This document shows, piece after piece, positions 1 to 8,102 of a stretch of DNA of 64,000 nucleotides. The DNA comes from Geobacter sp. GTDB lineage: Bacteria > Desulfobacterota > Desulfuromonadia > Geobacterales > DSM-12255. The translations under genes were made by a program, and so were the position numbers. The stretch's first letter is position 1; each line of letters starts with the position of its first letter. The notes under the pieces were generated by a model. The model did no database searches. It was not told the origin of the DNA and was given only the letters and a program-made list of their open reading frames with translations. The stretch covers positions 1 through 64,000 of the forward strand of contig VFJK01000045.1 in assembly GCA_009886125.1 (NCBI GenBank), written 5' to 3'.

Positions 1-2
1 CA

Positions 3-539
3 GTTCGCGCAGCAGCTGTTACGGTGAGCGGCAGGGTCGGGGTCATCGGGACTGCCGGGACGATCAGGAGCAGTGCCTATACAAAAGCAATCAAGAGGAT
101 AAATCCGGATATAGAGGTCATAACGGCAGAGTGCCCCATGTTTGTCCCGCTTGCAGAGGAGGGGTGGGTCGATAATGACGTTGCCAGGCTTACTGCATCC
201 ATATACCTGAAAGACCTTCGTGCTAAAGGGATTGACACTCTAGTGCTCGGCTGTACCCATTATCCGCTGTTAAAGGGGATAATAAGCGAGGCAATCGGTG
301 AAGGAGTAACGCTTGTCGACTCGGCTGCCGAGACTGCAAAGGTAGTAAAGAGTATCCTGGATTCAAATAGTGCGATCAGGCCGGTTCAGGAGAAGGGAAA
401 CCATCATTATTTCGTGACTGATGTGCCTGCCGGATTCATACGGGTCGGTAACCGGTTTCTGGGTGGAGATCTGGGTGACGTCTATCAGGTCAGCCTCGAA
501 GAGGATATTGCTTCAGGAGGGGAGAAGGGTGAAGAATAG
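3..539 (+). CDS. murI: Glutamate racemase, C-terminal part (gene runs off the left edge)
   Basis: The enzyme interconverts L- and D-glutamate in the cytoplasm to supply D-Glu for peptidoglycan. The frame is open to the left edge, so about the first third of a normal racemase of roughly 265 residues is missing. The visible part carries the family motif GVIGTAGTI near its start and the second catalytic-cysteine block, LVLGCTHYPLL, about 80 residues later. A GTG at 24 is an internal valine, not a start. The next gene starts at GTG 529 inside this gene, so the two are probably co-translated. Family assignment is secure from the two motifs. Confidence 0.93.
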   Translation, partial: VRAAAVTVSGRVGVIGTAGTIRSSAYTKAIKRINPDIEVITAECPMFVPLAEEGWVDNDVARLTASIYLKDLRAKGIDTLVLGCTHYPLLKGIISEAIGEGVTLVDSAAETAKVVKSILDSNSAIRPVQEKGNHHYFVTDVPAGFIRVGNRFLGGDLGDVYQVSLEEDIASGGEKGEE

Positions 540-1128
540 TATTGCAGTGAAAGGCGGAATAGGAGTCATCGTATTCTCTTTTCTGCTTTTGGCGATTATT
601 CTCGGAGCGCTCCTCTTCAAGAAATACGAAAGTGCTAAAGCTCCGCCGCCGCCTGCAACGGTTCAGCAGGAGGGGTTCAAGACGGTGACGCTCTTTTTCG
701 CCTCAATCGAAGGCGACGGGCTTGTACGGGAGGGTCGGGAAATTGAACCGTGCGATGAGCTTTCCGCCTGTCTCGAAGAGCTCCTTGAGCAGCTGATCAA
801 TGGCCCGCTGAATGAATCGGCTCCTGTACTGCCCCTTACCGGGATGTTTAACAGCGTAAAGATGGATGGTGTGACAGCCAGGGTGGATTTTGCCCAGGAA
901 CTCCTTGATGCGCTTCCTTCGGGCAGCACCAGCGAGCTTAATGCTGCCTACTCGGTGGTCAATTCCATATGCTACAACTACCCTCAGGTGCAGCAGGTTG
1001 TTTTTACGGTCGAAGGAAAGCCCCGGGAGACACTTAAGGGACACCTGGATGTAAGCACGGCGATAGTTCCTGATTTTTCATTGGAGAAGGGCGTGGAAAA
1101 GCCTCAAATCAACAAGGGGAAAAGATGA
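529..1128 (+). CDS. GerMN-domain membrane-anchored protein
   Basis: A 199-residue protein with one hydrophobic segment at about residues 10-31, then a Pro/Ala linker and a GerMN-type domain (about 45-180). Features such as LEELLEQLINGP, a central GVTARVDF strand and the VNSICYNYPQVQQVVFTVEG block fit the family first named from spore germination protein GerM, which is also common in non-sporulating bacteria with unknown function. The domain should sit outside the cytoplasmic membrane. I chose GTG 529 because AGGAGGGG lies just upstream at 515-522; the longer frame from 421 lies inside murI and has no such site. It overlaps murI by 11 bases, and its stop overlaps the metH start. Confidence 0.8.
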   Translation: MKNSIAVKGGIGVIVFSFLLLAIILGALLFKKYESAKAPPPPATVQQEGFKTVTLFFASIEGDGLVREGREIEPCDELSACLEELLEQLINGPLNESAPVLPLTGMFNSVKMDGVTARVDFAQELLDALPSGSTSELNAAYSVVNSICYNYPQVQQVVFTVEGKPRETLKGHLDVSTAIVPDFSLEKGVEKPQINKGKR

Positions 1129-3545
1129 TGAAGGTAGAATTTCTGCAGGCGCTCAAGGAGCGGGTACTGGTTCTGGACGGAGCGATGGGCACAATGCTTC
1201 AGGAACGAGGGCTCAAACCCGGACAGTCACCTGAAGAGCTGAATCTGACGATGCCGGATGTCGTTGCTGCTGTTCATCAGGAATACCTTGATGCAGGTGC
1301 GGATATAATCGTTACGAACAGTTTTGGCGGCAGCAGGGAAAAGCTTTCGCATTACGGACTTGAAGGTCGATTGGTGGAGATCAATGCTGCCAGCGTATCA
1401 ATAGCCAGAAGAGTTGCCGGTGACCGGGCATATGTAGCTGCTTCGATAGGTCCGACAGGCCGTTTTGTCGAGCCGGTCGGAGATCTGACATTCGACCAGA
1501 TGTCGGATATCTTCAGGGAACAGGCGAAAGCCTTGATCGATGCAGGCGCGGACTTGATAACTCTTGAAACGTTCCTCGACATCAAGGAGATCCGGGCGGC
1601 AATAATTGCTATCAGGGAGCTTTCCCGGACAATACCGGTGATAGCCATGCTGACATTCGATAACAACGGTCGCAGCGTTCTGGGGACCTCTCCGGAAGCA
1701 GCTGCTATCACACTGGAGGCTGTCGGAGCCGATGTTGTCGGATCCAACTGCGGTCTCGGTGTTGAGGGTATCTTCGAGATACTGGCCAGTATGCGGCGTG
1801 TAACGGACCTCCCTCTGATATCCCAGGCAAATGCAGGCCTGCCAATACTGAAGGATGGAAAGACGGTATTCCCCGGGACTCCCGAAGAGATGGTCAGTTA
1901 TCACGGCAGAATGCTGGATCTCGGTGTCAGGGTTATCGGCGGCTGCTGCGGAACCACCCCTGCTCACATCTCGGCCATGAAGTGCGGGCTTGCAGGGATG
2001 GATCAAAGCTACAGGAAGAGCGGCCCTTCAGGCGAGATCATGTTTCTCTCCAGCAGAAGCGGCTATGTCGCGATCGGTGGAGGACATCAGACTGCCGTGA
2101 TCGGTGAGCGGATCAATCCTACCGGGAAGAAGGCTTTCTGCGCTGAACTGCGTGACGGGAAGATCAGTTATATCCGGCGGGAGGCTGTGGAGCAGGTTGC
2201 TGCCGGCGCTGCACTGCTTGATATCAATGTCGGTGCCCCGGGAATTGATGAGCCTGCCGCGATGGAAAGGGCTGTATTCTGCGTGACAGGAGCGGTTCAG
2301 GCCCCGCTGGTGCTGGACTCTTCGAGCCCTGAGGCGCTGGAAAGAGGACTGAAGGCTGCTGACGGCAAGGTGCTGGTCAATTCTGTTTCCGGTGAAGAGA
2401 AGAGCCTTTCCAGGGTCCTGCCGCTTGTAAAGAAATACGGTGCAGCAGTCATCGGGCTTACCCTTGATGAGATCGGGATACCACCCACTGCGGAAGAGCG
2501 GCTGAAGGTGGCTGAACGGATCAAGGCTGCTGCCCGGAGTCATGGCATCGAGCCTCGCGATATACTTATCGATTCATTGACACTGACAGTCAGCGCCGAG
2601 CAGAAGAGGGCGCTGGAGTCACTTCGGGCGATCAGGCTGGTCAAGGAACAGCTCGGATTAAAAACGGTGCTCGGTGTGAGCAACATCTCTTTCGGGTTAC
2701 CTGCCCGACCGCTTATTTCATCGACATTTTTTGCCATGGCCATGGAGGCCGGGCTGGATGCCGCGATCATAAATCCTAAGGAAGAGCCAATGATGGCAGC
2801 ATTCAGGTCGGCCATGGTCCTTCTGGGAAAAGACAAGAATGCAGAAGCCTATATCGAGGCATACCGGTCTTTGGCCGGCGGAGCAGCCGTCCCTGCTGAA
2901 ACGCCAGCGGACAGTGGTGAAATACGGGGTCGTCTCGGCAGGGCCGTGATAGCCGGAGACGTAGAAGGGGTCCGGGCGCTGGTCGATACTGCCCTTGCAG
3001 AGGGGTTGACGCCGATGCAGGTGAGCAATGAGGGGCTGCTGCCGGGTCTTGAAGAGGTCGGCAGGCGCTTTGAAAAGAACCAGGTGTTCCTTCCCCAGGT
3101 CATGCGGTCTGCCGAGACTATGCAGACCGCTTTTGCACGCCTCAAGGAAGAACTCAAAGGAGCCGAATTCGAAACTCTCGGCAGGATACTCATGGCTACA
3201 GTCGAGGGGGATATCCATGATATCGGCAAGAATATAGTCTGTACACTGCTCGGAAATCACGGTTTCGAAGTGATCGATCTGGGCAAGAACGTTTCAGCCG
3301 GAAAGATAGTCGAAGAGGCAATAAGACTCGACGTCCATGCCGTCGGGCTTTCAGCGCTGATGACCACGACCATGTCAGAGATGGAGAATGTCCTCGCCAA
3401 GCTTAAGGCTGCCGGGGTAAGGACATTCACCATGCTCGGAGGCGCCGTTGTAACTCAGGAGTATGCTGACAGCATCGGTGCGGACCTTTATGCACGGGAT
3501 GCGCTTGAGGCTGTTGCCAGAATAAAGGAGTTACTGAAAAAGTAG
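1125..3545 (+). CDS. metH: B12-dependent methionine synthase, short form without reactivation domain
   Basis: Transfers a methyl group from methyltetrahydrofolate to homocysteine through a cobalamin cofactor. Domains in order: homocysteine methyltransferase barrel (about 1-290) with zinc-ligand motifs GSNCGLG and GGCCGTTP; pterin-binding domain (about 320-580) starting near VIGERINPTGKK; a helical cap (about 610-690) and the B12-binding Rossmann domain (about 700-806) with the base-off signature DIHDIGKN. At 806 residues it ends directly after the B12 domain. The SAM-binding reactivation domain of the E. coli enzyme (about 1227 residues) is therefore absent, as in other short MetH forms. The start ATG overlaps the previous stop (ATGA), so it is likely translationally coupled to the GerMN gene. 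Confidence 0.93.
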   Translation: MMKVEFLQALKERVLVLDGAMGTMLQERGLKPGQSPEELNLTMPDVVAAVHQEYLDAGADIIVTNSFGGSREKLSHYGLEGRLVEINAASVSIARRVAGDRAYVAASIGPTGRFVEPVGDLTFDQMSDIFREQAKALIDAGADLITLETFLDIKEIRAAIIAIRELSRTIPVIAMLTFDNNGRSVLGTSPEAAAITLEAVGADVVGSNCGLGVEGIFEILASMRRVTDLPLISQANAGLPILKDGKTVFPGTPEEMVSYHGRMLDLGVRVIGGCCGTTPAHISAMKCGLAGMDQSYRKSGPSGEIMFLSSRSGYVAIGGGHQTAVIGERINPTGKKAFCAELRDGKISYIRREAVEQVAAGAALLDINVGAPGIDEPAAMERAVFCVTGAVQAPLVLDSSSPEALERGLKAADGKVLVNSVSGEEKSLSRVLPLVKKYGAAVIGLTLDEIGIPPTAEERLKVAERIKAAARSHGIEPRDILIDSLTLTVSAEQKRALESLRAIRLVKEQLGLKTVLGVSNISFGLPARPLISSTFFAMAMEAGLDAAIINPKEEPMMAAFRSAMVLLGKDKNAEAYIEAYRSLAGGAAVPAETPADSGEIRGRLGRAVIAGDVEGVRALVDTALAEGLTPMQVSNEGLLPGLEEVGRRFEKNQVFLPQVMRSAETMQTAFARLKEELKGAEFETLGRILMATVEGDIHDIGKNIVCTLLGNHGFEVIDLGKNVSAGKIVEEAIRLDVHAVGLSALMTTTMSEMENVLAKLKAAGVRTFTMLGGAVVTQEYADSIGADLYARDALEAVARIKELLKK

Positions 3546-3629
3546 AGATGGGTCATCAGAGCTGTTGAATCAGGTTCTGTTTCATGGTAGCTTGCGAATA
3601 TTACGCCATTTGGCGGACAGGTTGGTGCA

Positions 3630-4187
3630 ATGGTAGTAGGTTATAACCACAACATAATGTACAAAGGGGAAGTCTACCACGTACAGACTGAAGATAGTGG
3701 CATCAATAATCCGCATATCATAACACTCCTTTATCGCGGTGGTAATATCCTGGCATCAAAGAAGACCAGCTATGCAGATATAGTCCGGATGGGAAACCTG
3801 AATCAGGTTGTAGAGGATCTGATGAAGGAACAGCACAAGGAGATGCTGCGCCGCCTCAAAAATGCCGAATTTGATGATCGTCTCGGCCTCGATTCAGTCA
3901 AAACAGCACCGATACAGCAACCTGTCGCAATTATTGAACCCCCTTCAGCAGCTCCTGTGCAGCCTGCTATGCCCGTGCAAACACCGTTACCCGTCCAACC
4001 TGCTGTATCTGTGCAGCCTCCGATACCTGTGCAGGCACAGCCCCAGATACCTGTGCAGGCACAGCCCCAGATACCAGCTCCTGCCAGGGATGCTCCCGCA
4101 CCGAGCGTGCCACCAGCATCAGACAAGAAGCAGAGCCTGGACGATATGATCTTCAATTTCCTGTCAGCAGGTGATGACAGCCACTAA
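3630..4187 (+). CDS. Conserved small cytoplasmic protein with Pro/Gln-rich PVQ repeat tail
   Basis: A 185-residue protein of unknown function. The first 85 residues form a compact domain (motifs YNHNIMYKGEVYHVQTED and ALL-type strand ITLLYRGGNILASKKTSYADI) that I recall as a conserved hypothetical family in Geobacter relatives. Residues about 92-165 are a low-complexity Pro/Val/Gln linker built on PVQ units, including two exact DNA repeats that encode IPVQAQPQ twice. The last 20 residues (QSLDDMIFNFLSAGD) look like a short conserved helix. There is no signal peptide. It sits alone between metH and the transketolase genes. No function is proposed. Confidence 0.75.
   Translation: MVVGYNHNIMYKGEVYHVQTEDSGINNPHIITLLYRGGNILASKKTSYADIVRMGNLNQVVEDLMKEQHKEMLRRLKNAEFDDRLGLDSVKTAPIQQPVAIIEPPSAAPVQPAMPVQTPLPVQPAVSVQPPIPVQAQPQIPVQAQPQIPAPARDAPAPSVPPASDKKQSLDDMIFNFLSAGDDSH
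4023..4070 (+). repeat. Two perfect 24-bp tandem repeats inside a coding region
   Basis: The 24-base unit starting ATACCTGTGCAGGCAC occurs twice back to back (4023-4046 and 4047-4070), followed by a partial third start (ATACC). It encodes the PVQ linker of the surrounding gene. The unit length is a multiple of three, so copy-number change would lengthen or shorten the linker without a frameshift. Confidence 0.9.
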
Positions 4188-4215
4188 TGAATAGAAAAGG
4201 GAGAGGAAGCCATCT

Positions 4216-5055
4216 GTGAAAGCGAGAATTGAAGAGTTGAAAGAGAAGGCCCGGAGCCTGAGGATCGATATAGTCAGGACCCTGCATCATTCAAAGTCGG
4301 GGCATACAGGCGGTTCACTGTCGGTAATAGATATGCTTACCGTACTCTATTATTACAAGATGAATCACGACCCGAAGAACCCCAAGTGGGCCGGAAGGGA
4401 CCGGCTGGTCCTTTCCAAAGGGCATGCTGCTCCTGCCCAGTACGTCGCACTTGCCGACTGCGGCTACTTTCCGAAGGAAGACCTTAAGATGCTCCGTCAG
4501 CTGGGTGGGCATCTTCAGGGTCATCCTGACAGTAAGGGGACTCCGGGGATCGAGGTCTGTACCGGTTCGCTCGGACAGGGGCTTTCCATGGCAGTCGGGA
4601 TGGCTCTCGGATTACGTCTTGACAGCAGTTCAAGCCGCGTCTATGCAGTTCTTGGTGACGGGGAGCTTCAGGAAGGTCAGATATGGGAGGCTACGATGGC
4701 GGCATCCCATTACAAGCTTGATAACCTCTGTATCCTCATAGATGCGAACGGTCTGCAGATAGACGGAGAAGTTGCGAAAATAATGGGGGTTGAGCCTGTT
4801 GCCGACAAGTTCAGCTCTTTCGGCTGTCATGTCGTCGAGATAGACGGTCATGATCTGCAGGCTATTATCAAAGCACTTGATGATGCTGAGAGTATAAAAG
4901 GCCAGCCGGTGGCAATAGTTGCCCGGACAGTAAAGGGTAAAGGGGTGTCATTTTTTGAAAATAAAGCGTCGTATCATGGTGTGACCCCTTCTGACGAAGA
5001 ACTTCCGAAGGCTCTTGAGTGCCTTGGAGAGAGCTGTAACGGAGGTGAGAAATGA
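4216..5055 (+). CDS. tktA: Transketolase, N-terminal (thiamine-diphosphate-binding) subunit
   Basis: First half of a split transketolase, which moves two-carbon ketol units in the non-oxidative pentose phosphate pathway. The 279 residues cover the ThDP pyrophosphate domain. Visible are the entry motif HHSKSGHTGGSLS, KGHAAPAQY, and the GDG...N cofactor motif (VLGDGELQEGQIWEA ... DANGLQIDG). It starts at GTG 4216 after GGGAGAGGAAG. Its stop overlaps the start of the next gene (ATGA), so the two subunits are probably made in equal amounts. Split transketolases of this kind are usual in archaea and in many anaerobic bacteria. Confidence 0.93.
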   Translation: MKARIEELKEKARSLRIDIVRTLHHSKSGHTGGSLSVIDMLTVLYYYKMNHDPKNPKWAGRDRLVLSKGHAAPAQYVALADCGYFPKEDLKMLRQLGGHLQGHPDSKGTPGIEVCTGSLGQGLSMAVGMALGLRLDSSSSRVYAVLGDGELQEGQIWEATMAASHYKLDNLCILIDANGLQIDGEVAKIMGVEPVADKFSSFGCHVVEIDGHDLQAIIKALDDAESIKGQPVAIVARTVKGKGVSFFENKASYHGVTPSDEELPKALECLGESCNGGEK

Positions 5056-5990
5056 GCAGTATGATCGCAACACGGGATGCCTACGGTGAAATACTTGCCG
5101 AGCTTGGTGCAGAAAACGAAAACATTGTCGTGCTGGATGCAGATCTCTCCGGTTCGACCAAAACAGCAGGCTTTGCCAAAAGTTTTCCGAAACGCTTCTT
5201 TAACATGGGGATAGCCGAGGCAAACATGATCGGGACCGCTGCCGGTCTTGCAGCTGCCGGCAAGATACCGTTCGCCTCGACCTTTGCCATCTTTGCCGTG
5301 GGAAGAGCCTGGGAACAGGTCCGCCAGTCTGTCGCCTATCCCAGGGCGAATGTGAAGATAGTCGCAACTCATAGTGGTGTCACCGTCGGAGAAGACGGGG
5401 GCTCGCATCAGTCTGTCGAAGATATCGCTATCATGAGGGCCGTGCCCAACATGACGGTCATCGTCCCTGCGGACGGTATTGAGACAAAACTGGCAATCCG
5501 TGCGGCTGCAGCTTATAACGGGCCTGTGTATGTGAGGCTTGGTCGTAACAAGGTGCCGACCATTTTTGACGAAAATTACCGGTTTGTGATCGGAAAAGGG
5601 GTACAACTGCGCGCCGGTACAGACCTTACTTTCATCGGCACGGGTCTCATGACCGCACAGGCGCTTGCTGCTGCTGAAAAACTTTCTGAAGCGGGGATTT
5701 CTGCACGGGTGATTCATCTGTCGACAATAAAACCTATTGACGAGGAGATAATCGTCGCTGCCGCCCGTGAAACCGGTGCAATAGTTACCGCAGAAGAGCA
5801 CTCTGTTGTCGGCGGGCTTGGCGGTGCCGTTGCGGAAGTTCTGTGCGACCGCTTCCCTGCTCCGCTCAAGAGAGTCGGGCTGAATGACCGGTTCGGTACT
5901 TCAGGCAAGGCTGATGAACTGCTCAAGTACTTCGGACTTATGCCTGACGACCTTGTTGAGGCGGCAAAAGAGGTTCTTCAGAGGAAATAG
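5052..5990 (+). CDS. tktB: Transketolase, C-terminal subunit
   Basis: Second half of the split transketolase (312 residues): the pyrimidine-binding domain (about 1-170, with the conserved glutamate region FFNMGIAEANMIGTAAGLA and the HSGVTVGEDGGSHQ loop) followed by the C-terminal transketolase domain (about 185-305). It must pair with the 4216-5055 product to form the active site. It overlaps that gene by four bases and touches the next gene with no gap (stop 5988-5990, next ATG 5991), so the three form one operon. Confidence 0.93.
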   Translation: MSSMIATRDAYGEILAELGAENENIVVLDADLSGSTKTAGFAKSFPKRFFNMGIAEANMIGTAAGLAAAGKIPFASTFAIFAVGRAWEQVRQSVAYPRANVKIVATHSGVTVGEDGGSHQSVEDIAIMRAVPNMTVIVPADGIETKLAIRAAAAYNGPVYVRLGRNKVPTIFDENYRFVIGKGVQLRAGTDLTFIGTGLMTAQALAAAEKLSEAGISARVIHLSTIKPIDEEIIVAAARETGAIVTAEEHSVVGGLGGAVAEVLCDRFPAPLKRVGLNDRFGTSGKADELLKYFGLMPDDLVEAAKEVLQRK

Positions 5991-6536
5991 ATGCCAAGGT
6001 TCTCCAGGTCAACTGATGGATTTACCTATCTGGCAGCGCTCTTCATGGTTGTGATAATAGGTATCATGCTTGGCGCGGTCGGTCAGAGTATGCAGGTCAT
6101 CATGAATCGCGAGAAGGAGAAAGAGCTTATCTTCCGAGGGCTTCAGTACCGGGATGCCATTGAACGGTGGAATGACCCCAAAAAAAATAGAGGGCCGCTT
6201 AAGGCTCTCAAAGATTTGTTCGAACTTACCGTTAGCAGTAGTGCTAACAAAAGCGAAGACAGACTGCTGCGCAAGCTTTATAAAGATCCGATAACCGGGG
6301 GGGAGTGGAAACCATGGCCGAATCCTCCAAACGCTACTCAGGGAATTACCGGTGTTGTCAGCAGCAGCAATGAGGAGCCTTATAAAAAGGACTTCCCGGA
6401 GGCTTTGAAGAGTTTCAATGGAAAGAAAAAATACAGCGAATGGATATTCAAATATGAAAAACCCTCGAAGGCGGGTGCAGGTGCACAGCCGGCACAGCAG
6501 TTGTCAATGCCGCTGTCGATTCCTGAATCGCAATGA
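5991..6536 (+). CDS. Type IV pilin / pseudopilin-like protein
   Basis: A 181-residue protein with a prepilin-type N terminus: a short basic leader ending at Gly, then FTYLAALFMVVIIGIML as the hydrophobic helix. Processing by prepilin peptidase would be expected after DG. The fifth residue of the predicted mature protein is Ala, not the near-invariant Glu of major pilins and most pseudopilins. The rest is charged and contains WNDPKKNRGPLKAL, a pattern seen in secretion-system pseudopilin-like proteins. No other pilus or type II secretion gene is present here. It follows the transketolase gene without a gap, so expression is probably shared. Exact role unknown. Confidence 0.75.
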   Translation: MPRFSRSTDGFTYLAALFMVVIIGIMLGAVGQSMQVIMNREKEKELIFRGLQYRDAIERWNDPKKNRGPLKALKDLFELTVSSSANKSEDRLLRKLYKDPITGGEWKPWPNPPNATQGITGVVSSSNEEPYKKDFPEALKSFNGKKKYSEWIFKYEKPSKAGAGAQPAQQLSMPLSIPESQ

Positions 6537-6584
6537 ATTCTGTCCTGGTTATCTAGGTAGTCGATATTAAGGGTATGGAGGGCA

Positions 6585-8069
6585 GTGATTTTTAAATCTC
6601 TTACATCGAAGGTAATAGTCATCTCCGTTGCTCTGCTTGCCTTCGGTATCAGTGTTTTTGCGCTCTTGAACCTTAAGCGGGAGCGGGCTCAGCTGGTAAC
6701 TTCTGCGCGAGAGGGTTCTGACCTGCTTCTGCAGACCATCGAACGAAGTATCTATAATTCGATGAGAGTTGGCAATACGGAGGAGACCCAGTCGATACTC
6801 GAGATGGTCGCCCAGAACCAGAAACTTCTTGCTGTCAGGATATTTCATCCTCACGGTGTAGTTCTTAAGTCCTCTATCCCGGCCGAAATAGGAAAGCCTG
6901 TCGATCTGGATGATTATCAGCTTTATCTGAACAACCGCTATGAAGGGATCACCTATGCAGACCAGCATGGAGAGGTCCTTCGGATGATAAAGCCAATCTA
7001 CAATACGCCACAGTGTCATACCTGCCATGGGAACAAGACCAAGGTGATCGGTGTTCTGGATGTCAATTACTCGCTTGCTGCCACGAAACGCAGGATGTTC
7101 GAGGTCACAAAGCTGTTTGTCTTCTCGACCATTGCAACGATAGCATTCCTCTCTTTTTCAATTGCTTTCGTCATGTTCCGTCTGGTCAGATCTCCGCTCA
7201 ACGGAATTGTTGAAAAGATGGCAAAAGTAGAGGCAGGGGATCTTTCCGTGAGAATCACCCATGCCCCGAAAGACGAGATCGGACGTCTGACAAAGAGTTT
7301 TAACTCGATGATCGAGAGATTGGAAAATGCGAAAAAAGAGCTGGACGTCTATCATTTCAACCAGATGGAGCGGGCTGACCGGCTGGCATCCATCGGCGAG
7401 ATGGCCGCAGGTATAGCCCATGAAATAAAGAATCCGCTTACCGGAATCGCTTCTGCAATCACAATCATCAGCGATGATTTTTTTCCGTCCGATCCAAGAA
7501 AAGAGATCCTGGTCGAAGTCCTGGAGCAGGTGAAAAGGCTTGACAAAACCGTAAATGACCTCCTCTTCTTCGGAAAGCCGACAGAGCCTGAACCGGTCTG
7601 CACGGATCTGAACTCTGTGCTGAAAAAGACACTGATGTTTGCCTCGCAGCACAGGGGAAGCAAGGGGGGGCTGATAGAAAAAGTACTTGAACTCCAGGAT
7701 GACCTTCCGCCGGTATATGTCGACCCCAAGCAGATTCAACAGGTTTTGCTCAATCTGATACTGAACGGGATACAGGCGATGCAGGGCGGAGGGGTGCTTA
7801 CCTTGAAAACAGCCCTTGTCCAGGATAACGGGAATAAGTGGGTGCTTGTAAGTATTTCGGATACCGGGCTTGGTATCCCCGATCAGATCCTCGGCAAGAT
7901 ATTTACACCGTTTTTTACCACAAAGGCTCAGGGGACCGGGCTCGGGCTTGCTATCTGCCATAAGCTGGTTACACAGCAGGGTGGATCTATCCGGGTTGAA
8001 AGTGAAAACGGAAAAGGTACTGTTTTCACCATTGAACTGCCGGCAACCACAACTGAGGATCACTGTTGA
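6585..8069 (+). CDS. Membrane sensor histidine kinase with a periplasmic c-type heme motif
   Basis: A 494-residue kinase. Order: TM1 (about 8-30); periplasmic sensor domain (about 31-172) with CHTCH at residues 144-148, a complete CXXCH heme c site; TM2 (about 175-200); HAMP (about 199-252); HisKA with the H-box GIAHEIKNPLTG (His278); HATPase_c with N-box NLILNGIQAM, G1 DTGLGIP and G2 GTGLGLAI. The heme site faces the periplasm, so the protein probably senses redox state or a heme ligand and phosphorylates the regulator encoded 33 bases downstream. It starts at GTG 6585 after TGGAGGG. The partner and target genes are inferred from gene order. Confidence 0.9.
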   Translation: MIFKSLTSKVIVISVALLAFGISVFALLNLKRERAQLVTSAREGSDLLLQTIERSIYNSMRVGNTEETQSILEMVAQNQKLLAVRIFHPHGVVLKSSIPAEIGKPVDLDDYQLYLNNRYEGITYADQHGEVLRMIKPIYNTPQCHTCHGNKTKVIGVLDVNYSLAATKRRMFEVTKLFVFSTIATIAFLSFSIAFVMFRLVRSPLNGIVEKMAKVEAGDLSVRITHAPKDEIGRLTKSFNSMIERLENAKKELDVYHFNQMERADRLASIGEMAAGIAHEIKNPLTGIASAITIISDDFFPSDPRKEILVEVLEQVKRLDKTVNDLLFFGKPTEPEPVCTDLNSVLKKTLMFASQHRGSKGGLIEKVLELQDDLPPVYVDPKQIQQVLLNLILNGIQAMQGGGVLTLKTALVQDNGNKWVLVSISDTGLGIPDQILGKIFTPFFTTKAQGTGLGLAICHKLVTQQGGSIRVESENGKGTVFTIELPATTTEDHC

Positions 8070-8102
8070 CAACCGTTTAATACTTCAGGATACAAGGGGC
8101 TT

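Noticed and set aside
421..528. Upstream extension of the GerMN gene
   Set aside because: It lies wholly inside murI and lacks a ribosome site, whereas GTG 529 has AGGAGGGG directly upstream and leads straight into the membrane anchor.
3604..3640. tRNA-like or regulatory hairpin before the PVQ-repeat gene
   Set aside because: CGCCA-TT-TGGCG is only a five-pair stem. No cloverleaf or CCA end could be formed from the flanking bases.
4023..4070. CRISPR-like repeats
   Set aside because: There are only two adjacent copies with no spacers, and they are in frame in a coding region.
7158..8072. 304-codon minus-strand frame opposite the sensor kinase
   Set aside because: The plus strand has complete kinase H, N and G boxes. 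The opposite translation has no family features.
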